Position numbers and translations under genes: made by a program
Notes under the pieces: model-generated
What the model saw: the letters and a program-made list of their open reading frames with translations, nothing else
The model's database searches: none
What the model was told of the DNA's origin: nothing
Assembly (NCBI GenBank): GCA_029851415.1
Contig: CM056742.1
Location: 14,735,736-14,799,735 of the forward strand
Source of the DNA: Eretmocerus hayati
Taxonomy: Eukaryota > Arthropoda > Insecta > Hymenoptera > Aphelinidae
Reading direction: 5' to 3'
Length of the DNA: 64,000 nt
Shown here: positions 53,284 through 63,205 of the stretch, in pieces
Layout: the number at the start of each line of letters is the position of its first letter
How positions within the stretch are numbered: position 1 is the first letter of the stretch

Positions 53284-56200
53284 TTAAACATCCGTATTCA
53301 TGATAATATTTGTGAGTCGATTATGCACCAGAAATGAGAGAGGCTTGGTGAAAATGTCTGCAATTTGATCTTTAGATCGCACCCATTTGATTGTGACGAA
53401 ATTTTCTTTAACTAGAGATTTCACATAGTCTTGACGTACACCCACCATATGTCTCAATTTGTTACCACCTTCAGTTTTTGCACTAGCAATGGCTGCCTTA
53501 TTATCACACCATAAAACCACCGGAAGGAATTTTCTGTCCATTGCTATTTCCAACGAGTTTTCCAAACCCATTGCAGCTTGAACTGCCTCACTCATAGCAA
53601 CAAATTCTGCTTCGCAGGTTGATAGTGCAACATATGATTGTTTATGCGTTTTCCAAGCCACGGGATCATTAAATATTTTGATTACGAACCCGCAAGTTGT
53701 GAGGGAGTTCTTACAGTCTGCGTAGCTTGCATCAGAATAAGCCTGTAGGTCATCAGTTTTACCCGTATATCTCAGACCTAAATCTCGTGTTTTCTCTAGA
53801 TAGCCTAACACCCGTGCTACCATGTCCCAATCTTCAGACGTTGGATTGATCTGGTGCCGACTCAACACATTTACTGCGTAACAGATGTCAGGTCTTGTCG
53901 TGTTTGCTAAGTAAAGCAAGGACCCAACCACTTCTCTGAATGGGGTTGTTGGGTTTTGCAGCATTTCATTTGTTTGAGTCTCATCGAGCATTTCCTCCCG
54001 AGCCTTTCTCTTTTTATTTGTTACTTGAGTTGTCTCCATAGGAGTTCTCTTGCCATAAAGAGTATCTGATCCAAATTTCTCAATGATTTTATCTACATAA
54101 GACGTCTGACTCAAAGTTATCACACCCGCTTGTCTATCTCGTGTCACACCCAAGCCTAGGAATTCTCTAGGTTCACCCATATCAGTCAATTTGAATTTGC
54201 TTTCTAATTTAGTCTTTGTCTCTAGAAGTTTCCTAGGACTGTTGCTTGCCATCAGTATGTCGTCAACATATAACAATAGTATTAAAAATTCATCACCTTC
54301 TCTCCATGTGAAAATACAAGGTTCTATAACGCTATTCTTCAGACCAATTTCTTCAGCTACTTCTGTGAATTTAATATTCCATCTTTTACCTGCGGTTTTC
54401 AACCCGTATAATGCCTTCTTCAGTCTTAATACTTTTCCAGCATCGATAAGATGTGAGAACGGAGTCCCATCTGGAATTTTCATATAGATTTCATCTTCAA
54501 TCGTGCCATTCAAGTAGGCTGTTTTAACATCTAACTGCACAACATCCAAATTATATTTATTGATGATGGCAAATAAAGCTCGCACAATTGGCATTCTAGA
54601 AACTGGGGCATACGTCTCACGTATGTCATATTGGTTCTTGTCCTTAAAACCTCGTACCACCAGTCTGGCCTTGAACTTAATTTTGCCATCAGCATTGATT
54701 TTTCGGCACAACACCCATCTAGCATCTAGTTTATTAGGAGTTGTTCCAGTCTCAGATACGAATGGTTCATCTACGATCTCAAATACTTCATTTTCAATCA
54801 ACGAATTTACCTCTTCATCTATAGCATGTTGCCACTCCACCCTTTCCTCCGTTTGCATAGCTTCCGCATAGGAAGCAGGATCGTTATTATTGTGCGCAAG
54901 TAGCGCGTGATAGATTTGATCTTTGTAATCGTCGACAAGCCCATCAGATTCGATCTTGAATTCATACGTGAGAAATACCCTAGATATCTCATCAAACTTT
55001 CGACTACTACAAGCTTGACTTTGGATGATTTGAGCATTGTTAGCTGAGCACACCTTTTGTTTCTTTCCAACTGGTCCTCTGGGTCTTCCCCTTTTACGTT
55101 TAGGCTGCTGCGCTCCCTCCGTTTGAACAGACTCACCCGTTTCTTCATGATTTTCACCTTGGGGAAGCAAAAATTTACTTTCTTCTATATTACTCTGAGC
55201 GAGAAGCTCTCTGTCTTTGTCATTTCCTCTGATTCTATTTTTGTAAACCACCTTTTCATTAAATCTCACATTTCTTCCCTCATAAAATTTTCTAGAGTCA
55301 GGTTCCCAAAATTGGTAGCCTGTTCTTGTGTAGCCTACGAGAATGACTTCTCTGGCTTTTTGCCCAAATTTTGGACCAGTGTTCCTGTGAATCATCAGGA
55401 ATGCTAAGCACCCGAACCTTTTGATTTGATTGATGTCGTAACTATAATTTGGAGCAAATACTTCAAGTGGTGCCTTCATGTTGTTGGACTTGTGTGGAAC
55501 GCGATTGTATACATAAACGGCTGCTCCTAGAGCCAAATCCCACATGTTTTGTGGCAAACCAGAGTCGAATATGTACGACCTCACCCTTTTTTGTACAGTT
55601 TGATTGAAGCGCTCTGGCACTCCGTTATGTTGAGGTGTATCTGGACATGCTAATTGTAACTCCGCACCCAGGGATTCTAAAACTTTCACCGTATGACCAC
55701 CCGTGTATTCGCCTCCTTGGTCCACTTTCAGGTAACATACCTTGGCATCTTCCCCCAAGATATTCCGTCCGCTTTTTACGAAAGCTTCAAGACAACGTCC
55801 AGTCTCACTTTTGTGTCTCATCGGATAAGCCATAGCTAACCGTGAATAATCGTCAACAAATACAACTATAAAACGATATCCTTTTGGAAACGAGCTGGGA
55901 CTAATAGGACCCATTACATCGGAATGAATAGTTTGGAGAGGCTGTGATGCTCTGTGTCTCACGCTAGAGTATGGAAGTTTGTTCATTTTTGACATCATAC
56001 AAATTTCACAGTCTAGTAGATTATTATTGAAAACTGCCTTTTGCAATGATTTAATCTCCGGAAACTTCTTCTGCAGTTCTTTCAAATAGGCTACGGACGC
56101 GTGTCCCATTTTACAGTGCCATATGTAAGCCGGATCATTAGTGTTGAACTGATTTGAGTCAGGTTGATCTGGCCCCAATGTGCTGTCTTCTAGTAGAAGA

Positions 56201-59115
56201 TTATCAACCTTTTCGAAATTTCTATCACAAATTGATGCTTCGAAATTAGATACACTCTCTATCTGTGCGTCGGACTGACAAACTTCACCGTGTCTTTGCT
56301 CAGAAGCCACTTCTACACTCACTTCCTCTGATTTAGTGTCACCCGTTAAATCTCTCTCGCCCTTTTGAAAATTATATTTGTTCCCTTTCCGAGTTGTCAA
56401 GTACGCTTTCCATCCACCCGTTGAACTTCCGTTTAGATGTGATCCGGACTTTTGTGTTTCTAATTCTATCATCCAGAAAGGTTTCTTGTAGATTCCCGAC
56501 AAAAATGCTTCACTCGATATTGGGTCGTAGATATCTATCCTAGTGTTGTCCAAGTAGATTGCCAACCCTTGATCAGCGAACTTTCTCAGAGAAAGAAGAT
56601 TTTCAGAGAGATTCTCCGCGTAGACAACGTTATTCAGATCCATGACGCTTCCGTCTTCTAACCTTACACTCATGACACCCACTCCCTCCGTTTTCAAATT
56701 CGCTGACTCGTCAGAATTTGCGCATTTGATCATACCTTTACTCTTAGGGTCAAATGATTTGAATATTACTTTTGAATTTGTGATGTGCTCGGTAGCACAT
56801 GAATCAGTTAGGAATTTGGTCAATGATTTAGTACTTTGTGCAAAAAAATTTCCACCTTCTTTCTCATTACCCACGTCAGATGAATAATATGTCTTAGCAA
56901 CCGTAGGATCAATCTTACCTTTGTTGTTTCGATTCTGTTTCGCAGAATTGTTATTCTTATTCTGCTGATTCGGTTTGTTCTTATCATTGGAATCTTGATT
57001 TGAGCTCTGACTGTAATTCTGATTCGAGTTTTGATTTTTGTTATTAGGAAATCTACCCCTCTTCGAGAATCCACCCCTATAGTTGTTGTCACCCTTTCTT
57101 TTGAATCCTCCTCTAAACGAAAAACCTCCCTTTCCACCCTTACCGCCTCTGTTGTTAGAATTAAACCTATTATAATTCAAATCATTGTACCTTCCGAAAC
57201 CTCGGCCTCTGTTGTTGTATGGGTTGGTTTTGAACTTGCCCCGTCCGTTGTCACGCCTTTCAGGACAGTTTCTTGCAACATGCTGAGGTGGGACGAACTT
57301 GTTGCAATTGAAGCATTTCTTGAATCCTGTGTTCTTATGAGGACAGTCAGCCTCAACGTGCCCCTTGTCGACACACCCATAACACCTTACTGTTCCACCC
57401 TGCGGTTGTGCAACCATTGCTCCACCAACAACACCCATTGCTTGTCGATTTAGCTCAGCCTGCATAATAAAATCCTTAATTTCACGATACGTCATTCTAT
57501 TACCAGTTTGATTTTTGGTCCAAAATTCTAAACCTTGAATACTAGGTACGTTAGCCATTACTGCTTTGTACATAAAGTCTCGTTTCTCAGTTTCTTTCAA
57601 CTTCTCTTTTTCATTTCTCGCTAAATGATTAAATTTTCTAACTACATTCTCAAATTGTGTAATGAATTCTACAGCTTTCTGTTTCTGAGGTCTGTAAATC
57701 ATGCTGAAAAGCTGTGTTCTGAGTGACATTGAATCAACATTAATTTCACACTCCTTCATCTCTCTCAGTTTGTTCAAGATCTCAATTGGATCTGTAATGT
57801 CAGAGACCATTTCATAATATTTTGTACTGATTCGATTTATCAAGATGTCTCGAACTCTGAATTTTTGTTTCTCTATGAGGGATTGATCTAGATTAACACC
57901 CTCTTGACTTTCTGGTTTGACAATATGTAATAAGTTATTAGTTCTCAATTCCATTGTAAAGAAATCATAAAAATGCTCAAAATTCAATTCATCGGTCAAT
58001 TTATAATCCCTTTTCACACCTTCACCCTTTGTACTGAGAGTTAGCTTGATTTCTTCAGAAACTGATTTTAGGCTAGAATTGTTTTTACTATCATTCAGAC
58101 TTTGTTTGAGTTTATCATCTAACAAAGTATTCAGTTGATCTACCATAACAAAATTTCTAGAGACAAGATCACCCGTTACCTGGTTTTCACGCGGTCGAGT
58201 TTCCGCAAGGGCATCGACATTGACACGTTGCTGTGGTGAAGACGTCATGGCTACTGTTGCAGACTGACCACCCATCGCAGTTTTCTTAGAAGCAAGGTCT
58301 GGAGCATCAGCCTTGTCCTGACCGGATGATGCAGTTGATGCAGGTGATGGTACACCCATGGTAGTTCTGAGTTCAGACATGAATAGCCGGAATTCCTCCC
58401 TTTGTTGTCTTAGTTGTTCATTCACCCGTTTGTCCTGTGCTTGTAGCTGATTTTGTAACAACTGCTCATATTGGGTTCTCTGCTCTGAGAGAGCCCTCGT
58501 CAACTGATCATTTTGCCTCGAGATGTTTTCATTATACACCCCTGACATCTCGAGTAACTTGCCACTTGCAGCATCACAGTTTCTTTTTACCTCTTTGACA
58601 AACAAGCTGGCTCGTTCAGCTGAAGGAGAATCAGATTTGTTAGTTCTAGTATAATTTATCAATTTATATGGAGTGTAGACCTTTACTATGTCTTTCACGA
58701 TTGGCTTTGAAACCGTCGAATCAGAATTATTCTCACAACTCAAATCATCCTTACATCTTGACGGGATAGTTTGTGTCCAAGACTCCGCCCTTTTCACACC
58801 TTCTACACCCATTTCAAAATCAGCTTTGTGAACATTTTGGTCTTGTTGACCAAGTTCCTCAATTTCCATTTTGTCTTTGTCTCCGAGGAGTGACACCTCA
58901 GGAACAGGAGCTTCAGCGGAGTATGGCTCAGGAATCTCTGTAGAGTTGGCCAAAGCTTTCGGGTCTTTCAGCAGCTCTTCTTCTTGCTCTGGTGACAGCT
59001 CAGAATACATATCCATCTTCTGGATCAATTTAGTGTTAAGTACTAGACCCTCTCCTTGAGGAACGCTGTTGAGTGCCGTCTTCAATATCAGAAGTTCATC
59101 TACTGACAGGTTCAT
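53284..59115 (-). CDS. copia Gag-Pol polyprotein (gag, protease, integrase, RT, RNase H)
   Basis: One uninterrupted frame that packages, reverse-transcribes and integrates the element. From the first ATG at 59115 it is about 1,943 residues; the frame is open for 8 more codons upstream but from a TTG, and AATTTTACAG just before the ATG looks like a splice acceptor. Visible parts: a coiled-coil-like Q/E/R-rich stretch (about 195-250); gag with knuckles C578-C581-H586-C591 and C601-C604-H612-C617; an Arg/Gly- then Asn-rich tract (about 620-740); protease DSCA at about 771-774, where most relatives have DSGA; HHCC (H1000, H1005, C1036, C1039); integrase D1066, D1132, E1168 with the 35-residue D-E spacing; a basic KRKRGRPRGP patch (about 1339); RT with LDVKTAYLNG (about 1528) and YVDD (1616-1619); RNase H with YSDAS, EAE and CDN. 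Drosophila copia is about 1,400 residues, so this is long. Stop TAA. Confidence 0.97.
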   Translation of the reverse strand: MNLSVDELLILKTALNSVPQGEGLVLNTKLIQKMDMYSELSPEQEEELLKDPKALANSTEIPEPYSAEAPVPEVSLLGDKDKMEIEELGQQDQNVHKADFEMGVEGVKRAESWTQTIPSRCKDDLSCENNSDSTVSKPIVKDIVKVYTPYKLINYTRTNKSDSPSAERASLFVKEVKRNCDAASGKLLEMSGVYNENISRQNDQLTRALSEQRTQYEQLLQNQLQAQDKRVNEQLRQQREEFRLFMSELRTTMGVPSPASTASSGQDKADAPDLASKKTAMGGQSATVAMTSSPQQRVNVDALAETRPRENQVTGDLVSRNFVMVDQLNTLLDDKLKQSLNDSKNNSSLKSVSEEIKLTLSTKGEGVKRDYKLTDELNFEHFYDFFTMELRTNNLLHIVKPESQEGVNLDQSLIEKQKFRVRDILINRISTKYYEMVSDITDPIEILNKLREMKECEINVDSMSLRTQLFSMIYRPQKQKAVEFITQFENVVRKFNHLARNEKEKLKETEKRDFMYKAVMANVPSIQGLEFWTKNQTGNRMTYREIKDFIMQAELNRQAMGVVGGAMVAQPQGGTVRCYGCVDKGHVEADCPHKNTGFKKCFNCNKFVPPQHVARNCPERRDNGRGKFKTNPYNNRGRGFGRYNDLNYNRFNSNNRGGKGGKGGFSFRGGFKRKGDNNYRGGFSKRGRFPNNKNQNSNQNYSQSSNQDSNDKNKPNQQNKNNNSAKQNRNNKGKIDPTVAKTYYSSDVGNEKEGGNFFAQSTKSLTKFLTDSCATEHITNSKVIFKSFDPKSKGMIKCANSDESANLKTEGVGVMSVRLEDGSVMDLNNVVYAENLSENLLSLRKFADQGLAIYLDNTRIDIYDPISSEAFLSGIYKKPFWMIELETQKSGSHLNGSSTGGWKAYLTTRKGNKYNFQKGERDLTGDTKSEEVSVEVASEQRHGEVCQSDAQIESVSNFEASICDRNFEKVDNLLLEDSTLGPDQPDSNQFNTNDPAYIWHCKMGHASVAYLKELQKKFPEIKSLQKAVFNNNLLDCEICMMSKMNKLPYSSVRHRASQPLQTIHSDVMGPISPSSFPKGYRFIVVFVDDYSRLAMAYPMRHKSETGRCLEAFVKSGRNILGEDAKVCYLKVDQGGEYTGGHTVKVLESLGAELQLACPDTPQHNGVPERFNQTVQKRVRSYIFDSGLPQNMWDLALGAAVYVYNRVPHKSNNMKAPLEVFAPNYSYDINQIKRFGCLAFLMIHRNTGPKFGQKAREVILVGYTRTGYQFWEPDSRKFYEGRNVRFNEKVVYKNRIRGNDKDRELLAQSNIEESKFLLPQGENHEETGESVQTEGAQQPKRKRGRPRGPVGKKQKVCSANNAQIIQSQACSSRKFDEISRVFLTYEFKIESDGLVDDYKDQIYHALLAHNNNDPASYAEAMQTEERVEWQHAIDEEVNSLIENEVFEIVDEPFVSETGTTPNKLDARWVLCRKINADGKIKFKARLVVRGFKDKNQYDIRETYAPVSRMPIVRALFAIINKYNLDVVQLDVKTAYLNGTIEDEIYMKIPDGTPFSHLIDAGKVLRLKKALYGLKTAGKRWNIKFTEVAEEIGLKNSVIEPCIFTWREGDEFLILLLYVDDILMASNSPRKLLETKTKLESKFKLTDMGEPREFLGLGVTRDRQAGVITLSQTSYVDKIIEKFGSDTLYGKRTPMETTQVTNKKRKAREEMLDETQTNEMLQNPTTPFREVVGSLLYLANTTRPDICYAVNVLSRHQINPTSEDWDMVARVLGYLEKTRDLGLRYTGKTDDLQAYSDASYADCKNSLTTCGFVIKIFNDPVAWKTHKQSYVALSTCEAEFVAMSEAVQAAMGLENSLEIAMDRKFLPVVLWCDNKAAIASAKTEGGNKLRHMVGVRQDYVKSLVKENFVTIKWVRSKDQIADIFTKPLSFLVHNRLTNIIMNTDV

Positions 59116-60840
59116 TTGATCTGTAAAATTAAATTTCAATCACCCTTCTGAACGTTTTAAAGAAGCTCAAGTGTCACGGATCGCACCGCGAGTCACGTTC
59201 GACAAGAGCAGATTGATTCAGAAGAGTCCGCACCGCAAGACGATTTCTGAAAGAACCGTTCAATATTACCCCATCCCAAAAGCACCGCAGTTTAGGTGTT
59301 GTAATTTTGAACATATGAAGTTTATTACTCATGTTGTCTTGGTGGCTGGTATTTTGCATGATTGAATTCAGTTGATTGTTTGTGAAAGAACACATTTTGC
59401 AATCTATATTTTATTGTAATCATATTCACCCTTACGTTCATGCACCCTTAGTCACTACCCGTAACACACCATCACCCTCTGAAACCTCCTTGCACCCATA
59501 GTTGACGTCAACCACACCCAAAATCTATTCCGTATTTTAAATATGTGAATTCCACCAAGCAACATGCTTTCAAGAGAATAAATGGAAATACTTTCAATTT
59601 TCATTCAAAGGAATTGAATCCAAACAATCACAAGGTCACATTAGACCAAATTGAATTATCAAAACATACCTATGTAATATGGTTGTTCTGACTCAGTAGT
59701 GAAAATTACATTTCCACTATCCATGGTGATGTTCACATTTTCATTAGGATGATTTGTTCCAATCCCAGCTCCCTTCCAAATTTCTCAAAGAAATCTCGGA
59801 GCGTTTCACACTTGTTATCACCTGTTGATAAAATTCAGTATAAATAAATTTTCGTCACCCATTTGCGCAATTTCATATTCTTATGTATTACACACACCGT
59901 GACCTCGAGGTTAATACACCCGTGTTAATTCTAACAAGCTTTGTTTGTATTGATTATTTCATGATTATTATGCATGCATTCATCGGAAAGCTGTTAGTCA
60001 GAATAATAGTTCTTGATCTCACAATTCCGTAAATCGTTGTTCGATACATATCGTGTGTTTACTAAATTTTGTGTATCCAGCAAGTGAGTAAGGCGGCGCC
60101 ACCCACTCTCCAGCCAGAATACACACATCGTATTCAAAATTTAATAATAGGCCGATACGTGATCGAGCCTGCATCGCGCATCCTATCGCGGCTCTGCGCA
60201 TTTTGAATACCGCCAAGAACTTTGCCGAGTTCCGGGAATTTTAAGTTCAACCGTTACACCGCACAAGAGCGCGAACTTGCGCGCGCACACCCGTTAGCAG
60301 CATCGAGAATATTCGAGAAAATGGCTGCCGTGCTACTTGTCGTCACCCGTTTGGCGGTCTCGAGTTCCGCGTCCACCCATGCACTCACACCATGATATAC
60401 TTGCACCCGTTGCGAGACTTCATGATATTTGCGAATTCGATTGCCGCAATATACAAATCACGTATTTCAACCATTAGCACATCGACCGAGCCGAATACAA
60501 GTACGTGCGCTATATTCAAAAATTGCTAGGCCCATATCACGCCGTACTCGTTGCTCAAGCTTAGAATATATGACGCGACAAAAAGGTGATACACCTCGGC
60601 GATTTCAATGCGCGGGCACTTTGGAGCGTACACAAAATGGCCGCGAGCACGCCACGCACTACACTTTCACTTTCCTACCTGTTGCGTTGTTACACACCCA
60701 CTCGGGGATCAACGTCCTGGCTCGACATGCTCTTTATGTAGTGTTGTGTTCCTAACACCCTGCTGGAATGCCGAAGCTCAGCGCACGAGGAGGTGTGGCC
60801 GACGATGAAGATGCTGCACACTCACTCGCGCGCGGTTGAA
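59116..60840 (-). other. Long copia leader, about 1.7 kb
   Basis: Non-coding DNA between the primer site and the start codon. It holds four ACGGGTG words (complements at 59917-59923, 60288-60294, 60344-60350, 60404-60410) and many other GGGTG words on the sense strand. A candidate acceptor (AATTTTACAG, ending at plus position 59121) and candidate GTGAGT donors (complements near 60383 and 60820) suggest an intron could be removed. The splice is inferred, not shown. Confidence 0.6.
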
Positions 60841-60858
60841 GCGTGCTGGCCCTTAACC
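60841..60858 (-). promoter_or_regulatory. Primer binding site, internal initiator-tRNA type
   Basis: The minus strand, directly after the 5' LTR, reads GGTTAAGGGCCAGCACGC. This complements the anticodon arm of the eukaryotic initiator tRNA-Met (GCGTGCTGGGCCCATAACC) except for one missing base and one substitution; a further GAA at 60838-60840 also agrees. Priming by an internal initiator-tRNA fragment is the known copia mechanism. Confidence 0.8.
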
Positions 60859-61153
60859 TGAAGGGTTAGGGTTTAAGAAGCACACACTATTTTATATAAA
60901 CGTATTTAAGTTTAATTATGAACCACTTTACACCCGCAGACACTCCTTATAATAATAGTATGTATACAGCACAAGAGATAATACACGGTAAGGCAAAATA
61001 CACGTATAGCTGGATACGATGTAAGCTGTATGGCTGTAGCAGCTGGACTGAGCGCCGCGAGTTGCGAGAGCCGCGAGCGGCGTCTCGCGTCGGCGCGTGA
61101 GCAAGACAGCGAGATAGAAATAGGTAGTGGGGAGCTTCGTCCATACTCCAACA
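60859..61153 (-). repeat. copia 5' LTR, 295 bp
   Basis: Identical as read to 52535-52829. It should hold the promoter; a TTATTATAAGG word lies mid-LTR in sense orientation. Confidence 0.95.
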
Positions 61154-61158
61154 AAAAT
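61154..61158. repeat. Target site duplication AAAAT, right
   Basis: Matches 52530-52534 exactly. Confidence 0.9.
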
Positions 61159-62732
61159 GAAACAGGGTACCGGTGCGTGGTGCACCAAACAATAATCCAC
61201 CTAATTATAGACCAAATTAATTCGTACTTAGACAATGTTTACGGTGCAACTCACTTTTGAGATCTTCGAATGCACTGATGATGCGCCTTTCCAATGGTCT
61301 GGCGAAAGAAGCAAAAACGCCTTTACTTCAAATAACTCGATTGCACTATCCATCGAGAATCCTCCTTTCAATGACCATTCTAATCGATTCTGACCCTCAT
61401 ACGGTTTAAACTAGAATTAAGGGTAACCAAATTGCCCCCCCCCCATTACGATATTTCCTCAACAATTTCGGTCTGCCTCAATATTTTTCAACGTTTCCAA
61501 CACGAGCTACAAGATGCCGAAAGAATTTTTTCGATCGAGCCACTTCCTTAAAAATGACAGGTGATTGATTGAAGTGAAAAATTTTTCAATTTTCATCATC
61601 GATTTTGAGGCATGAAAAAATCCAAGGAAATTTTTTGCATCACATGGATCGAAACGTTTTTCAAGACCTTTTAAGATGCTTTTTTCAAAATTTCTGTAAA
61701 CCCAAGGGGACCGGAGATATCATCAAAATAGTGCAGGTATGTATGATCCATTATTTATGAAAGGTACTGTATGTAAACTGGAATTGTGGGGGTTGGCGAG
61801 CGTAGCGAGCAGGGGGTACCCCCCCCCCCCTAGTATCTATTTAATGGTGATTTTTGACAACGGTTTGATCATACTTCTGCAAAACGCGCGGTAAGCTTTG
61901 CGTTCATAAGAGCCCATGTTATTTGGGAGAATGTAAGAGCTCAGATCTCGAAAAAATGCCTGGTGAAAAATACTGGAAAAATTCACACAGTATTTTTTTG
62001 TCTCAAAGATAATTATGTAAAAGGTTTCATTACGATCCATAGATCTTCGTCAAGACCATCGAACCTCGTTAAGTCGTTTTTATCACCGTGCGATCACATT
62101 CGGAACTTCTTTCCCGTTCAAAACACATCTTACGACTTTTTCGACGCGATGAACACGCTCTGAAAGATAAAAACAGTCGTGGTGCAAGCCTATTTGAGAA
62201 ATCCATATGAGGGCATGATATAAGTATGGGAGCAAATTGTGTATACTTGCCGTACTTAGTTGATTTGAATCTGATTGGTTTATTCACTAAAATTTTGAAT
62301 GACATTGTTCAAGATCTTGTTGCTGAAATGTAATTTTCAAGCTTCTTTGATGTCGTAATTCCAAGGTGCTCATCAGATTCTGAAAAAAGGGGAATTCCGG
62401 AAGTTCCCTGTAATAATTCTTTACTCTAGAGGGAACTCCCTGAAAATGTTACTTGATTTTAAGAGGTACTTGGAGTCCGAATCTGTCCTGAAACCGTGCA
62501 CTTCATTTTTAGCGATAATTCTAGATTTTACTGTTCCAGAGTTTCATGCCAGAATCAGTCATCATAAATATAATGATAAGATTCCGTATGAGAAATAATA
62601 GGTCTCGGTCATTTACGATTGTTACGTGCAACAGGTTACGAAGATCGAAATGAGTAGTACTCGTTTTGCCTTCATCTATTAAGGGGATGTAGCTGTTCCC
62701 CCGTAAGAACCTGTAATTGTCGGCAACGTTCA
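61159..62732. other. Intergenic DNA, no gene seen
   Basis: Poly-C at about 61434-61444 and 61820-61830. The latter follows GGCGAGCGTAGCGAGCAGGG, an odd GC-rich word that may be a transposon end. Confidence 0.45.
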
Positions 62733-63205
62733 ATTTGCTTATATTTTCTCTGCGAATATTACTCAAAGTGCCCTGAAACTTTACAGGACGATGAACCGAG
62801 TCATTCCTCACCTGTGTCTGATCGAAAATCTGGCATATTGAGCCTAAATAAATTCCATGCTGAGGCTCACTGTTCCCCTGCGTAGGCTCGGTATATAACG
62901 TATCATCAAACGTGTTGGGGCACTGATCTACATGTACACTCACCGGGCAAAATACTTGCACAAGCTACTTAGTGATTCTCACTTTCCAGGTTGGCACGGC
63001 CTATCTCACAGCATGCTAAAGGAACGCGGAAAATGGAACGAACGCATGGCAGTACTAACCCAAAAAGTGAAAAAATAACAAAGTCCCTTGCGCAGATATT
63101 TTGTCCGGCGAGTGTACGTATCACATTTCGATGCGGAATGACCCCGACGAATCACCATGCAAACTTACAGATACTAGTAAGCAATATTCGCAGAGAAAAT
63201 AGAAG
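62733..63205. repeat. Head-to-head inverted duplication
   Basis: The minus strand from 62965 to 62740 and the plus strand from 63088 to 63205 start and end alike: ATTTTG(C/T)CCGG(T/C)GAGTGTAC at the start and AATATTCGCAGAGAAAATA at the end. The right copy is about 115 bp shorter between these anchors. The open frames on both strands (62521-62961 minus, 62991-63368 plus) share CP-SV and SNIRREN because of this repeat. I cannot tell whether it was ever coding. Confidence 0.6.

Larger units (their letters stand above)
52535..61153 (-). mobile_element. Complete Ty1/copia LTR retrotransposon, 8,619 bp
   Basis: Two 295-bp LTRs, identical as read, enclose one long open frame in copia order (gag, protease, integrase, RT, RNase H). 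The element is flanked by perfect 5-bp AAAAT duplications, the usual copia size. Sense-strand LTR ends are TGTTGGAG and CCTTCA. A primer site resembling an internal initiator-tRNA sequence follows the 5' LTR and a GGGAGGGAG purine tract precedes the 3' LTR. The leader is unusually long, about 1.7 kb. Every part needed for movement appears intact, so this is a recent and possibly active insertion. It is larger than Drosophila copia (about 5 kb), because of the leader and an extended gag and linker. Confidence 0.97.

Noticed and set aside
59116..59139. Upstream extension of the copia frame by eight codons
   Set aside because: The upstream codon is TTG and the interval contains a likely splice acceptor; the ATG at 59115 is the better start.
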